Source: Obelidium mucronatum (taxonomy: Eukaryota > Chytridiomycota > Chytridiomycetes > Chytridiales > Chytriomycetaceae). Taken from it: a DNA stretch of 64,000 nucleotides. Both the position numbers and the translations under genes were made by a program. The stretch's first letter is position 1. Each line of letters starts with the position of its first letter. Where the stretch lies: the NCBI GenBank assembly GCA_025765595.1, contig JAIVFH010000126.1, forward strand, positions 24,633 through 88,632, written 5' to 3'. Under the pieces are notes generated by a model that was not told the origin of the DNA, ran no database searches, and saw only the letters and a list, made by a program, of their open reading frames with translations. Below are positions 10,401 through 22,059 of the stretch, in pieces.

Positions 10401-11166
10401 GCTTCCCCAATTGTTCATTCTTTTTACTTAATCAATTTTCCAGCTCTTGAATCTTGAAGTGGCCCTGTTAAACCTGAAAACATGTTCACATAATTCTTTT
10501 TCCTACACCAGCCAACGCACAAATTCTGGAACCTCAAAAGAAAACAAGATTAAGAAGTAGCTATCTGATCAATTCTGCGTAAGCAAAAATATTGCAGTCA
10601 TGATGAAAAACTGTTGGTTTGATGTTGGAATTGCTGTATTAGCTTTTAAAACAAGAAGGTAGCCTTAGATTTTCTGGCAATAATAAGAGAAAAGCCACTT
10701 AAAAATTCTTCTAAGCATTCTGGAAGAGTCTCAAAACAAAGCTCCTCAAGTTGAAATTTTCTGCTTCCTGTGTTGAATGAAAACCTGCACTGCCAGCAAG
10801 CAAAGTGACTGAGCATCTCTAGTACATGTCTTCAGCTTTTTAAACCCAGCAGCTTCAGCTCTTGGGACAGTCCTTGTAATCTGATGAAGAATCCCTCATC
10901 AACTTCCTGAGAATCTTTGCTTTTGCTGAGAATCTTTGCTTTCGCTACCAGTGTTTCCTTTTCATGTTTTCATCATTACTGACAGATAAAATTAGGACTT
11001 TCACTTTATGTTGGGCTATTGCAGGCTGCTTGTCAAGCTGTCATGTTACGGGGGGGGGGGGTTTAGGGGTTGGGCCAATTTCTTGTAGTTCTATTAAAAG
11101 CAAATGTGTTTCTCCTTTGTTGAAATGGTTTGCAGGTTAAAAAGAATTTTCTTCATTGTTATATTT
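10401..11166. other. AT-rich non-coding stretch
   Basis: No gene found. It contains an 11-G homopolymer near 11,050 and a repeated GAGAATCTTTGCTTT block near 10,910-10,940. Confidence 0.5.
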
Positions 11167-12213
11167 TTAGAAAATGGACAATTTCAAGCCTGTTGGAATC
11201 TGTAGGCCTGCGGAGCATGGCTGGAAACAATTTGGAGCTTGACTAGGGTCCAATTTGGCTCCAAATAGGAGCAACCCCGAATCGGGGTCCATTTGGAATG
11301 GGCAATAGACATGACATTCTCCACATGAATGCTTCCATTTTACTGCAAAGTGCACATTCATCCACTCCACATATTCCTTCATTGCCGACTGCAAATCTTC
11401 TACATTATCAGACACTTGATTGCTTGAGTATTCTCCAAGATGTAGGGAATATGGAAACAACCGTCTGCCCTTCTCCCCCCAAGATGGTTGGAAGCAGGAG
11501 TAATCAAATTCTTCTTGAGCTGCTTGAAGCACCTCTGAAACAGCAGGATCTTGAATGTACTCTTGCAATAGGAGCATCTGGTACAAGTAATACGCCCGCT
11601 TGAAAATAGATGATGATGCAGCTGAGGGAATCCCTGAATACTGTTCAGTATCAGATGAAACAGAAGGAAATGCAGAATGGTATGCATTCTGCAGAGTATA
11701 CATTTTGCATCTAAATAGCAGAACAGTCTGTCAGTAAAAGGCAAAGAAGGGAAACGGTCCTAATGGTGAACAAGTTGTGGTGCTCCCATTTGCGGCCGAT
11801 TCGGCTCCTAATCAGAGCAAATCGGGCCTCCTATTCGCGCCCGATTTGCGGCCGATTCGGCTCCTAATCAGAGTGCAAATCGGGCTTCCTATTTGCGGTC
11901 AATTCGCAGCCGATTTGGGCCTCCTATTCGGAGCCGAATCGGCTGCAAATCGGAGCACCACAAATTGGTCACCATTAGTAACAACACTTACAGCATTACT
12001 GACAGCACATTCTTCAGCCACAAATTTGCAAATGCAACAGTCATGTAGTATTTAGAATTGATTCCAATGACTTTTTGCTTTCTGATTGTATTCATTGGGT
12101 GATGGTAATCTCTGATACTGAATCACCATCATACAACTGAATACTGTAGCTCAAATTCACACAGCTGGATTTGAACAGAAGACCCGATTTAGCTGAATCT
12201 GCATCCAAGACTG
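11167..12213 (-). pseudogene. KDZ-1 transposase fragment (CxC5 end to CxC6 part)
   Basis: The minus strand reads the same protein as the KDZ copy at 32,978-34,430. Around 12,200-11,990 is the end of the CxC5 region (KYYMTVAFANLWLKNVLSVML). An intron near 11,990-11,710 follows, then YTLQNAYHSAFPSVSSDTEQY and DYSCFQPSWGEKGRRLFPYS, KEYVEWMNVHFAVKWKHSCGEC. It breaks off at 11,300 into a word array. The matching upstream part lies at 22,060-22,379, so this copy was split by a 9.85-kb block. It lacks the transposase core and most of the CxC6 histidine/cysteine cluster, so it is not functional. Confidence 0.8.
11760..11990. repeat. Degenerate word array inside a KDZ-1 intron
   Basis: Dense alternation of words such as CCGATTCGG, CTCCTAATC, GCAAATCGG and CCTATTCGG. 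It occupies the intron that in the copy at 33,539-33,765 is filled by quite different words (mostly CTCCTAATAGCG), while the flanking exons of the two copies are closely similar. Confidence 0.75.
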
Positions 12214-13462
12214 AGGTGCGCCGTACCGTTGCTAGGACCTTTTTAGCTACCCAATTTAATGAATATGTAATTAATTTAATTTAAATAAAAGCAATATAAA
12301 GATGCAAGGGTATTATAATCAAAGAACATGATGATGCAAGGCTTCCAGTCATCAAATTGACTGGCCTGCATATGCAGTAATGCATACCAGTCCAATTATA
12401 TGCATCATTTTCGCAATTGCCTGCCTAACAGGAGTTTAACATCAGAGGTTGGTAGTAACTAAGGTGAGAACGGGGCAGGGGTTGTCAAAGATCACGGTGA
12501 GTGGTCAGTGTGATTAGCACACTTGTCTCCTGGAAGGTTCTCTCTCTTTCTATTCTAACACTTTCTTCTATTTATACCTGGAGTTAGTCTGAAACACACG
12601 TTTCACCCCAGAACACACTAACGCCTCATTTCACACTGACACCCTTATTCTAATTATACCATGGTCCACGAGTGAATACCATTCACGAGTCTTTCTTCCA
12701 AAGTTGTACATCTGGCTAAGGAAAGCTGACCACGTATCAACCTTAGAATCCAGATGGGATAAGTTATATTACGCGTTGTATCAATTAAATAAAGCTAGTG
12801 TGTTTATTATATTCTACATACAATTTAGTTCATTAGAATAAGTTAGGTTGTTGTGCGTATTGGATTAAGAGTCTTTTCATGTGTAGCACACATGAGATTT
12901 ATTGACAACAAAATACCACACATCATAACGGGGCATGCCTGCCCCGATGCTCTGGGGTTCAGAGTAGGAGTCAGCTCAAACCCTGCCCCGCAAACCCCAC
13001 TGAGTAAACCCCACATACCCCCAAGGGAAGAGAAAAGATCTATTAAAAGCCAATTTAGCTAACATTATAGTGGAATTTCGGCTGCTTACATGGTTACGGA
13101 CAGCAGTTTGACTCAGTTAGGTGGTTTTTAAATTTATTTTCACTATTTTTTATCTTCCAAAAAAAAATATAGAGAAAATTTTTTGTCTGTTTTTGTTACA
13201 AAAACGCATACATATTACCAAAACGCACACACTAGAGGTAAGCCACAGCCCCGAGGCACGGGAAAATCAATTCCCTGACCCCCAAAGATGCGGGGAAATG
13301 CCAGCCCCGACCCCAACCTGGCCCATTCTAAACTTAGTAGTAACAGCAGTGTCTGTTGGTGCCACTGTTTGGGAATTAGTGCCACTGTTTGGGAATTCAT
13401 CAAAGTAAAAAGTCCCTTGCAACCAAGACAAAAAAGCCAGACATCGGGGATCATTACATTTA
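12214..13462. other. Non-coding flank left of the Harbinger element
   Basis: No coding region supported. It includes a short palindrome (CATGTGTAGCACACATG, about 12,878), GC-rich hairpins (GGGGCATGCCTGCCCC) and a 20-bp tandem duplication (GTGCCACTGTTTGGGAATT, 13,360-13,400). Part may be a solo LTR, but I could not define ends. Confidence 0.4.
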
Positions 13463-13700
13463 GGCCCCGTTCAGCCCCAAAAAGTAGAAAATGACCTACT
13501 TATCAATAAACTACTTATGACGGCAATTGCCAACTTATGCATAATTTGGTCGAAGCTACTTATCAATAATGAGCTCTAACCGACTTATCAATAATTAGCA
13601 CCGGTTTATTGCCGATAAATCCATAAATCACACATAAATCACAAAAAGAGCAACAAAAATCATGAAAATTCACGAAAACCGAAAACTTGCACATAAACAA

Positions 13701-14964
13701 TTATGAATATCTTTTTATTATTGACCTCTTCCTCTCAACACCCTCTGATAATCTGCCCACATGGCATTGGCAATTTCGTCCCGCCAAGTTTCTGCCATCC
13801 CCATCCACGCCACCAGCAACAGCATCATTGCCCCCATCTTCTTCAACTATATCCACAAATGAGTCCAACCCAAAGTAACGAATGATATTGAATAGAATTG
13901 GCAATGCGATCGCCAAATCCCGTTGTGTCTCAAAAGAATATGACCGCATAAACTTCAAGATGGGGAATTGCTTTGCCATACAGCCGAAGATTTGCTCGAC
14001 AACATTTCGCAATGTTGCATGTCTCAAGTTGAAGAGTTCCTGCTTGGTTTTTATAACAATAGCAACAACAAAAAAATTCACCGATGTTCGCGAACTTGAG
14101 CAAACTCTTTCAAATGGTAGCATACTCCACGATAAGGAACCAATACTTTCTTGGAGAGTGAGTAGCCGGCATCTCCCAGGTAGAATCTTCCTTCAGGAAT
14201 GTCGAAACCGTTTCTTCTTGCATCATCGAGCACCCGGCCATCATGGGCAGACCCTTCCCAACCAGCGTAGATAAAGAGAAATAGCATACTGAAACTGCAA
14301 ACTCCCAATGCATTCTGGGAGAGAGTGCCTTTTTGGCTTCGAAATGGGGCGCTCTCTGTTTCAGGAACAAAGGCACTCACATGGGTTCCATCCAATGCTC
14401 CGAGACACCCAGTGAACCGCTTGAACTTGTCATAGTTCAGCATTGGATGGTCAGGAGAATCGGCAGTCGGTAGAGTCATGAAGCGGGGTTGAAGATGAAG
14501 TACGGCCTTCAAGATACCATTGAAGGACCGAGAGATGGTTCCAGCTGCATGTTGAAAGCGCTCCTGCGCAGAGCGGTTGGAATGATTGCCCCCAACCACG
14601 TACAGGAAGATTGCCACTTGCTCAGAAGGAAGCATGTAGCGAGTTGGTGGCAACTTCCCAGTTTGCGCCAAGAGCAGTACAAGGGCACTATCAGAGGCAT
14701 CAGGAGATTAGAAGAAAATAAAGGGTACACTGGTTTGGTATTCACTCACTCAAATGTGGCCACATCCATGCGTAGATTGTCATGCATTCGGGACTTGTGT
14801 CCAAGACGCAATTCCTGCAACCACATTGCACCCTTCAATCTTGACGTATGGCGTGGTATCTTGCAGTATTGTCTTCTGAGATGCGCTAAGGCAAGCTTCA
14901 CTTGTGCGATGGTCATGGCAAGCACCAGGCGGGCCAAGAGACGCCTCCTAGCTCGAGCACTCAT
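13701..14964 (-). CDS. PIF/Harbinger DDE transposase
   Basis: Exon 1 is 14964-14750, then a 62-nt intron, then exon 2 from 14687, joining VATF to DALVLLLAQTGKLPPTRYML in frame. The DDE_Tnp_4-type catalytic domain shows D in GCLGALDGTHV, D in EGSAHDGRVLDDAR and E in LRNVVEQIFG, so the triad is present. YHLKEFAQ and KQELFNLRHATLRN are family signatures around a last intron near 14,100-14,030 whose exact borders I could not fix. The C-terminal tail is Asp/Gly-rich. The product excises and inserts the element together with the Myb-like partner. Confidence 0.85.
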
Positions 14965-15267
14965 TAGGAATTTTTGAGGACTTTGCGAAAAAAAGAAGAG
15001 GAAGGCTCTGCGTGCCCTTGTAAGAGGAAGTCATGGGACCAGTCTTGGGACCAGTCACGGGACCAGGTGTCTTGTCTTGTTTTACTTTCCTTGCCCTTCT
15101 CTTCTCACATTCAGCAGCGTTCGATAGACACCTTGAAATCACAGCAGTGGAGTGCATGTGTCTCATTCATGTGCCGTTCCTGTTTCAGTGAGTTGCTGAG
15201 TTGCAAATTGCTTGTCTGCAGAATTTTTCCATCCTGAACTTCGAAAATATTTTCATCTTGAAATTGC

Positions 15268-16620
15268 ATGTCTCGCAAACGGAAGGGGGCTACAGTCACC
15301 GCTGCCGCCAGCCCTCAAGTCCTCGCTACGCCGCTGACAACTCGGACCTCCCCTGAGCAATCTGCTGGTGGGGAGGTTGCTGCTTTGATGGGACCACCCC
15401 CAACACCCCCAACTCTGCCTCCTGCAAACGCTGGTGCCGGCACTACCGCCAACTGGTCGCCTGAAATGACAACATTCACGCTCAATCGAATGCTGCTGCA
15501 GGCTCAAGGCGGACAAAGAGCTGGAACTGGCTTCAAGCCAACTGCTTGGTCTTCTGTTGCCAATGACGTCAACTCCACATTTGGTGTCTCGCTCACAGTC
15601 GTTCAAGTCAAAAACAAGCTTGGTACTTTGAAAGCTATGCTTAGCTGGGTATTCAAGCTGGAGTCGTTGAGTGGATGGGGGTGGAACTCAGAAATCAATG
15701 CCCCAACTGCCCCAGCCGACGTTGTTGCTGCATACATAGAGGTATTTGGTACTCTTCTTATCTCTCTTCATGCCTGTGCCCTGTGTTGATTCTTTCTTCA
15801 TAGCCCTTGAAGCCTGTTGACAAGGGTACTGTCAAGAATCTTGTACTTCGTGGTTGCCCCAACTTCCGTCTCCTGTGCGATCTCTACGAGAAGAACTTGG
15901 CCACAGGTCGCTTTGCAGCAGCATCTGTCCAAGCCGATGCATCTAACAAACAAGAAGATTACGCCGATGCGGATGAGGCTTTTGACAATGACGAATCCAT
16001 CCTTCAAGACACCAGTGTTGACGACCTCCTGTTTGAAGTAACACCAGTGTCCCACCCATCTCTATATACCTCTCGTGGCGAGGAGTCCTCACCTCCTTCT
16101 GTCTCTACATCAAGCTCTTCTACTGCTGCAACACCTTTGCGATCCAACACAGCTGTGTTGAACCAGTCTTTTCCCAGATCCGAGTCATCTACAACTACTA
16201 CAGCTTCACTCAAGAAACGCGTTGCTTCCTACAGCCTCAACAACGGAGAGCGCCCAAAAAGGTCTCACACAAGCAAGGATAGTTCTATGGAAGGCATTCA
16301 ACGAGGGATTGAAAACGCAATGGCCCTGTACAAAACCGAAACTGCCCCTGCTGTAGCCCTCCCTGCTCCAGTTGACCGGTTTGCTGCCATTCCAGAATCC
16401 CACCAGCTGTCACTGCGTGTTGCTGAGCACTTGGGATCCCTTCTCACACAATTGGACGGACATTTTGAGGGCAGGGAATGCGCCTGGCTGTCTCGGCGAT
16501 TGTTGCCAAGTATTCAACGCCACTCCTTTCCATGCAGCAATCTTCTACGGGCTTTCAAACAATGAAGAAGCCGCTGTTTCATACTTGCAGGAGTTGTACG
16601 ATTCCTCTGCGATGGATTAG
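15268..16620 (+). CDS. Myb/SANT-like DNA-binding protein of the Harbinger element
   Basis: Exon 1 is 15268-15741, then a 62-nt intron, then exon 2 from 15804. Residues about 65-160 are a Myb/SANT-like domain (Myb_DNA-bind_3 type): NWSPEMTTFTLNRMLLQAQ, FKPTAWSSVANDVNSTFG, VVQVKNKLGTLKAML, LESLSGWGWN. A Ser/Thr-rich acidic linker follows. In Harbinger elements this protein brings the transposase to the subterminal repeats and the nucleus. One frame stops at 16,565 (AFKQ). Another frame continues to 16,620 with a helical-looking end (AAIFYGLSNNEEAAVSYLQE), so a late frame break or missed splice is possible. Confidence 0.82.
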
Positions 16621-16983
16621 ATTGTCAGTTCCTCATTTATTCCTTTTTTTCTATATACCAAATAAAAACCAGTTGATGAAGATATTTGTTTTTTCCATCT
16701 TTTTCTTTTTTTTTTTGTTGAAAAGTGGTATTAATGAGCTCAAAAGTAGCTCAGGACCTACTTTTCAAATTTATTGAATTTATGGCCAATAATGAGTTTT
16801 GATAAGCTACTTATGAGATTTGACAAAAAAGCTACTTATCAATAATCTGTTTATTGGCCAATAATGAGTTTTTCGAAATTATTTCAATAAGCTACTTATG
16901 CATAAGTAGCTCGTCATAATTTCTCATAATTTTTGTTTTTTTTAGGTGCATAAATTTCCGATTTTTCGGGGCTGAACGGGGCC

Positions 16984-17875
16984 TTACTATTGGAAAGGAA
17001 TATAATATAAAAGAAATAATATCTTTATGAGAAAAGCAACCAAACTCTCCCAGAATCGTCTCCTCCCACTGCATTTACCTTGTTTAGTTGTTCATCCAAT
17101 AATTTTGCTTCATTGGATGGATGTATGGGCCCTCCTAATAAAGCCTGGGAAATGCTGCTGAGGAAATCCCAATGCCGTAACACTCATTTAGCCACTCAAA
17201 ACCAAATGAATAATGAAAGGAAGTGCATTTACGTTTTTGGGTGAGCCATATGGAAAGTCAGACTAAAGAGTTGCATCATCCATCTCCCTGGGCTTTAACA
17301 TCTCAGATTCAGTGTACTTTGTGGATACATATTGGGGCTGGATTCATATTGGGGCCTGCTTTTCTATTTGCATTTGTAAAGTAGTTATTCAATTTTGCTT
17401 TGGTTTGTTATGTTTTTATTGTCAGGAAATTGCTTGGCGGGAAATTGCTTGGCAGGAAATTGCTTGGACAGTTTTCCTTTTTTTAAAACTACTCTAGAGA
17501 CGTATCCAACCCCTTCCTCCCAATCCCTCCACTCCAAACTGGATATAATGGAATGTCTGGGAAGAAGCATCAAAGTGGCACAGCCACATGTATGGAGGAG
17601 CCCTTTGACAATGCCTTTGCATCCCAAGCAATCACATCACAGGGCTGGCATTGTAAGCCTACTTGCATGAGTGTTTGTGGCTTCTTTTATAGTTAGGTTT
17701 ATTTCTGTCAGGCAAGATATTTGTCCAATATTTCAGTTTTATTGGATGGCTGACACTTCTAACTAAAATTTTACTTCCACATTACCGCCGTCTCTACTTA
17801 TTTCATTTTTGAAATTGCCTCGCATCTTAAATAGTTACATCAAAGAGCTGGCATTGTAGGTCAATACTTGTCTGA
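16984..17875. other. Non-coding, satellite-like repeats
   Basis: No gene supported. It holds a short tandem AAATTGCTTGGC(G/A)GG (three copies, 17,425-17,467) and the first copy of a module (CAAGATATTTGTCCAATATT, then CAGTTTTATTGGATG) that recurs at 19,020. Confidence 0.5.
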
Positions 17876-18986
17876 GGGTGACTTTATAAACAATGTTGGA
17901 TCGAGAAAAAAATGACATTTTTTCACGAAATTTCTTGCCATTTCTGTTGACTTTTTTTCAGAAAAACAACACTTTTTTTTTCATTTTTTTAACTCGATGT
18001 TGCTCCAGAGCAACATTGAGATTTCAAAATTGCAAAAAAAACAGAAAAAAAACGACAGAAATGACAAAACGCAAACTCTGCAGTTTCTCCCAACACCAAG
18101 CACAAGCAACAGATTGCAGAGAGGAAGAGAAAGCTGGATTAAGAAGAAGATGATTGTCTGCTCAAGGAACAGGCAGAAGAATAATAAGATATCTCAGTTC
18201 CGATTTATATTATAGTTGAATTATTGAAAGATTGACTGATAAAACTCATCTGTAATAATTTTTTGTTTTCTATTACTCTAATGTTAAATAAATCTTCTCG
18301 GAATAATGCCTGTTTAGTGATCTTGTTGGACGCTTGCAGTTGGGATTCATTTTAATGAAGAATGGCGGTTCGAACCCCGAAGACAACATTTTTGGGATCC
18401 ATATAATCACTAACTAAATATTCCAAAATACTATGAGGTGGGCCATAACAATATTGTATTTTATTAGTACAGCCAATCAGCCAATCTCTTTGGCCCATCA
18501 TTGTGTCCCACTGATAAATCAAATCTTCTTAATGCGTTGTTCGACCCAACATCAGCATCTGTTGCAAGATGATTGCCAGTTGCTTCTCGGCATAGATCGG
18601 GTTTCCACGACCTGACGGAAGCACTCAATCATCAATAGGGTTCTTTTAAAAGAAACCTGTCTTTCGCAGGGGGTCAAGTTCTTCACAGAGCCAATTGAAT
18701 GTGGAACGACCTACCCGAAGGCGTTCCTTAGTCAGGTAGAACATTGAGGAGGAGTAGTTGAGAGAGGTAATGCCTAGACTGCAGTCGCTTCCGTTGCAAG
18801 ACAAGTGCAAATAGACCAAGATTGATGGAAATCCAATTGTGTTTATAAGTGAAAAATCGTATTTCTTCTAAAAAAAACGTCACAAAGTAACAAAAAAAAC
18901 CAGTGAAAAGGCCGAAGAAAATGTGCGAAAAATGCCAACTTTTTTATTTTTTTTTTGCTGCTTCAAAATTGTTTATAAAGTCACCC
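17876..18986. mobile_element. Non-coding TIR element, 1,111 bp, TGA duplication
   Basis: Perfect 19-bp inverted ends GGGTGACTTTATAAACAAT and ATTGTTTATAAAGTCACCC, flanked by TGA (17,873-17,875 and 18,987-18,989). The interior is AT-rich without a plausible gene. It interrupts a satellite-like module whose halves continue on either side. Confidence 0.75.
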
Positions 18987-19469
18987 TGAGTGTTTGTGAG
19001 TGATGTTTATTTGGTTTAGGCAAGATGTATGTCCAATATTTCAGTTTTATTGGATGACCGACACTTTCTAACAAAAAATTATACTTTTACAAATTAGCCT
19101 TTTTGCTCAATGTTTCACATTTGACAGTGCCTCCCATCGCAAAGAACAAAGACCTGTCATTTCAAGCAATACTTGCCTTAGTATTTGTTGCCACTTACAT
19201 ACTTATTTTCAGGCAAGAGGTCCAATAGACATGTGCCGGTTTTTACCGGCGATCGATACATCGATAATAAGCTATAATAAACTATAATGTTTTACCGTGT
19301 TTTATTGCTATTTAGCGCTCATCATATCGCGGCATATTTTATCGCTAAATAAAATAAATAAATAACATAAAAATAAACTGTCATAAAAATTATACTCCTA
19401 GCAATAGAATAGTTAAATAATTAAAATAAAACTTTATTTATATTTCCGTCACTCATTTTCCTCAGTTCT

Positions 19470-20463
19470 CTACGGGTATCGCTGCTGGTTTCTGAAGGTA
19501 TACATTGTGGTTGAATGAATAATCACTTTGACGATGTTCCATAGATAGGAGTGGGTCATTTGACCCCTGTCAAACGATTCGGGAATTCTTCGAACGCGAT
19601 TCGTATGTTTGATGGCTGTGTATCGTTTGGCAAACCCAAAGGAGTGTTCCACAACAATACGTTTGACTGAATGCATCTGGTTGTATGCAAGCTTGAACGG
19701 TGTCAGAGGGCTCCTTGCCGTTGCCTTGAAAGGCACTATCAGACTCAATCCGCGTCCACGCGGCCCTACGTAGCCCTTATCTGCCAAGACCAGCTCTCCT
19801 GGATCCAACTGCGGATGATCTTGTGCGTACATTGTCATGTCATGTACTGAGCCTTTGAACATCTGGTAAAAGTGAGCAGTCTAACAACCACACCTCCACC
19901 ATCACTCACCCTATCACCCATCCAGCAAATGTTCCCGCGATTGTCTGTAAGACATTGAATTTTGACGCAATGCCTCTTGTATTTACCAGAGAAAAACCTT
20001 CTCTGTTTTCGATGAGGAGGTCTTTGGATGTAAACCTAGAAAAAGACAGACTTAAAGACAAGTATAGAAGAAAATAAAGAAAAATCAAAGATTTAACTTA
20101 GTAACTTACTGGAAAAGCGTCAAGCGAAAGGCGGTGGCGTAGGTCAAAAGATCCATCAGAGATGTCATTGGCATCACACCAGCGATCATCCCACACCTCC
20201 TCCAGTTCGTTAATGACGCTTCCCAAATAAATTATACCCTTTTTAATCTTTCCAGCCAAGGATCCGTAGGACTTTCGGGTTTTGTATTCAGCAGAGGCCC
20301 GTTTAGTTGTATCTGTTTTCAAACTCTGAAAACAATCGAACAGGCACTTGCGGGTCTTGATGGGGGTATTTCTGCCGCAATACTTGAGAAAAAGGGACTC
20401 CATCGTATCTTGATCCAGCCCTGTTGACGCCCGTAAGCTCCCAATGACAAAACTCCATGACAT
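19470..20463 (-). CDS. DDE_Tnp_4-type transposase (Harbinger/ISL2EU-like)
   Basis: Three exons, 20463-20110, 20035-19910 and 19862-19470, with canonical introns (GTAAGT, GTGAGT) that all keep frame, giving about 290 residues. Motifs in order: RHRLSLDAFPVYIQRP (first D), FSGKYKRHCVKIQCL, WMGDRMFKGSVHDMTMYAQ (second D), LVLADKGYVGPRGRGLSLI, VKRIVVEHSFGFAKRYTAIK (E). The triad is complete and no stop interrupts it, so activity is plausible. The start ATG follows a non-coding 5' region next to the accessory gene. Confidence 0.88.
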
Positions 20464-20597
20464 TTTTTAAGTTAAAACCTACACCAAGTTAGAAAACCAA
20501 ATTAAAAAGCGAAATTAGAAAGCAAAATTAGAAAACCAAATTAGATTTATGTTTATTTGTATAAGAGAAGTACTTGAACCAAGTAAAGTCCCACAAA

Positions 20598-21404
20598 ATG
20601 TCCGAAAAACTCTCAAAGGTCCAAAAATCCCCCAAAACTCCCAGCGCAGCCAAGAAATCCAAATCTCCCACTCCATTTGATGATATTAAACCACTCTTCT
20701 TGTCTCCAAGAAAGAGAAAGCTGATGGGAGGATGGTAAGCTCCAACATTCCAGTCTTCCTGACCCCACCCCAATTTTAACTCTGCACTTTCATTCAGGTT
20801 CTTCAAGACTAGTGCGTCGGAACGTACAAAATTTACTGGGTTAGCGGCGGTCATCAAAAACAAGTTAAACCTTACTGTGGACTCAAAGGCACTCAAGCTG
20901 AAGGGAAAAGATCTGGACGAGCTTGCAAAACAACATGGAGTAAGTGAAAGTGATGATGAGGGGGAAGGGGTTGAAGCAGATGCACTCTTGGCAGATATCC
21001 AAGAGTCTGCAGCAGGAACTTCAAGTGACCATCTTACCAGATACGTCAAGCAGATTGCCGGCAGTCTCAGCAGGATTGCGGCTTCCCAAGAGTCCCTGGT
21101 GAAACAAAACGCTGCCCAGTCGTTGCGCCAGAATATTGCTGCTGTGTCTCGGGCGGGACTTTCGCATGATGACGTAGAGGCCATGAAGCTGTCAAAAACG
21201 GACCTCGCAAAGGTTGCTGCCAACAAAAGAAAATCAGCAAAGGCGGCGATCACCAAGAAAACAACCAAGAAATCAAAGGGGAATGTGGTTGTTGAGGAAG
21301 AAGAGGAAGACATACTTGATGAGGAGGAGAGTGACGAAGAGGATGAAGAGAACCATAATAATGCGGATGAGGATGATCAAAGTGGGGGATTTGATACTTC
21401 CTAG
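20598..21404 (+). CDS. Accessory protein of the 19.2-21.7 kb transposon, function unknown
   Basis: Exon 1 is 20598-20734, then a 63-nt intron, then exon 2 20798-21404, giving about 247 residues. The N-terminus is Lys/Ser/Pro-rich (KSPKTPSAAKKSKSP, PRKRKLMGGW), the middle helical (HLTRYVKQIAGSLSRIAAS) and the C-terminus strongly acidic (VVVEEEEEDILDEEESDEE) after a basic patch. It is transcribed away from the transposase across a short shared promoter. Position suggests the role played by Myb-like partners in Harbinger elements, but I see no SANT signature. Confidence 0.7.
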
Positions 21405-21673
21405 AACAATAGGGACTGGTCGGGTGGTTGAGGGCAGCGTTTCTTTGTTCTTTTTTTTTCGATCGAGAGTTATTGCATTGTCACGATAATTTATCGTGTG
21501 GTTATTGTCAAATAAAGAGAATTATGATATTTTCTTATTTATTGCTATAAAACTCTATAAATATCGATGAGAATACCGTGGTTTAGCGATAATTACGGTA
21601 AACCTATATCCAACGATCATCGATAGTTGAACATCGATGATAATTGCTAAATAAAAAAAAACGGCACATGTCT

Positions 21674-22059
21674 AATATAGCACTTTCATTGGAATACCGA
21701 CATGTCACACCACTTTTTAATATAAAATTTGCAGATGTCCTATATCTTGTTGATCATCAAAACGTGACTACCGCACCTTATGTAAAGTGTCCTGTCTTTG
21801 ACTCTCTGCAAGAACACAGTATTGATGATACAGACTTGTGGAAGGTATTGTTATTTTGTTTTATTTCATGCAATGGAACATCAACACCTGATTGGCAAAT
21901 CTCGGTAATCACACACATTTAACCCCATCCAATAGTACTAAATTATTGGATGAGATAGTGGGATTGTACTAAAATGCAGATGCTTTGTAGCGCTGTGCCA
22001 CCCAATGTCGCCGTACAGAGAAAAAGGGGTACTAGCTTTTAGCTAGCTAGCTAAAAAGG
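21674..22059. other. Non-coding right flank of the composite block
   Basis: It continues the satellite-like module interrupted at 19,226. A short reading frame (PYVKCPVFDSLQEHSIDDTD) is coding-like, but I cannot assign it. It ends in CTAGCTAGCTAAAAAGG at the junction with KDZ-1 sequence. Confidence 0.4.

Larger units (their letters stand above)
13463..16983. mobile_element. Complete PIF/Harbinger DNA transposon, 3,521 bp, TTA target duplication
   Basis: Termini GGCCCCGTTCAGCCCC and its reverse complement GGGGCTGAACGGGGCC are flanked by TTA at 13,460-13,462 and 16,984-16,986, the 3-bp duplication typical of PIF/Harbinger. Both subterminal regions carry repeated CTACTTATCAATAA-like motifs in either orientation, likely transposase binding sites. 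It encodes the two standard genes of the superfamily, a DDE transposase (minus) and a Myb/SANT protein (plus), transcribed divergently. Confidence 0.92.
19227..21673. mobile_element. Complete IS5/Harbinger-related DNA transposon, 2,447 bp
   Basis: Inverted ends AGACATGTGCCGG on the left and CGGCACATGTCT on the right, flanked by AAT on both sides. Because the ends read TAGACATG and CATGTCTA, a TA duplication cannot be excluded. It carries a DDE transposase (minus) and a divergent acidic/basic accessory protein (plus). Both look intact, so this may be the youngest full element in the window. Confidence 0.85.
12214..22059. mobile_element. 9.85-kb composite block inserted into a KDZ-1 copy
   Basis: KDZ-1 sequence stops at GCATCCAAGA (12,213) and resumes at GATTGTGACTTCTTGCC (22,060). 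The uninterrupted copy near 33,290 reads across this point without a gap. Inside are two complete Harbinger/IS5-like elements, one non-coding TIR element and satellite-like repeats. The outer edges (GGTGCGCCGTACCG on the left, TCGCCGTACAG on the right; CCTTTTTAGCTAC and CTAGCTAGCTAAAAAGG) hint at inverted termini, but no clear duplication beyond 2 bp is seen. Confidence 0.6.

Noticed and set aside
12500..12930. Possible solo LTR (short palindromes, AATAAA-like signal)
   Set aside because: No TG...CA ends with a 5-bp duplication could be found.
18311..18395. tRNA-like segment with a GGTTCGAACCCC box
   Set aside because: The T-arm-like box is good, but I could not fold an acceptor and D arm around it. 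It lies inside a non-coding TIR element, so it is at most a Pol III-derived relic.
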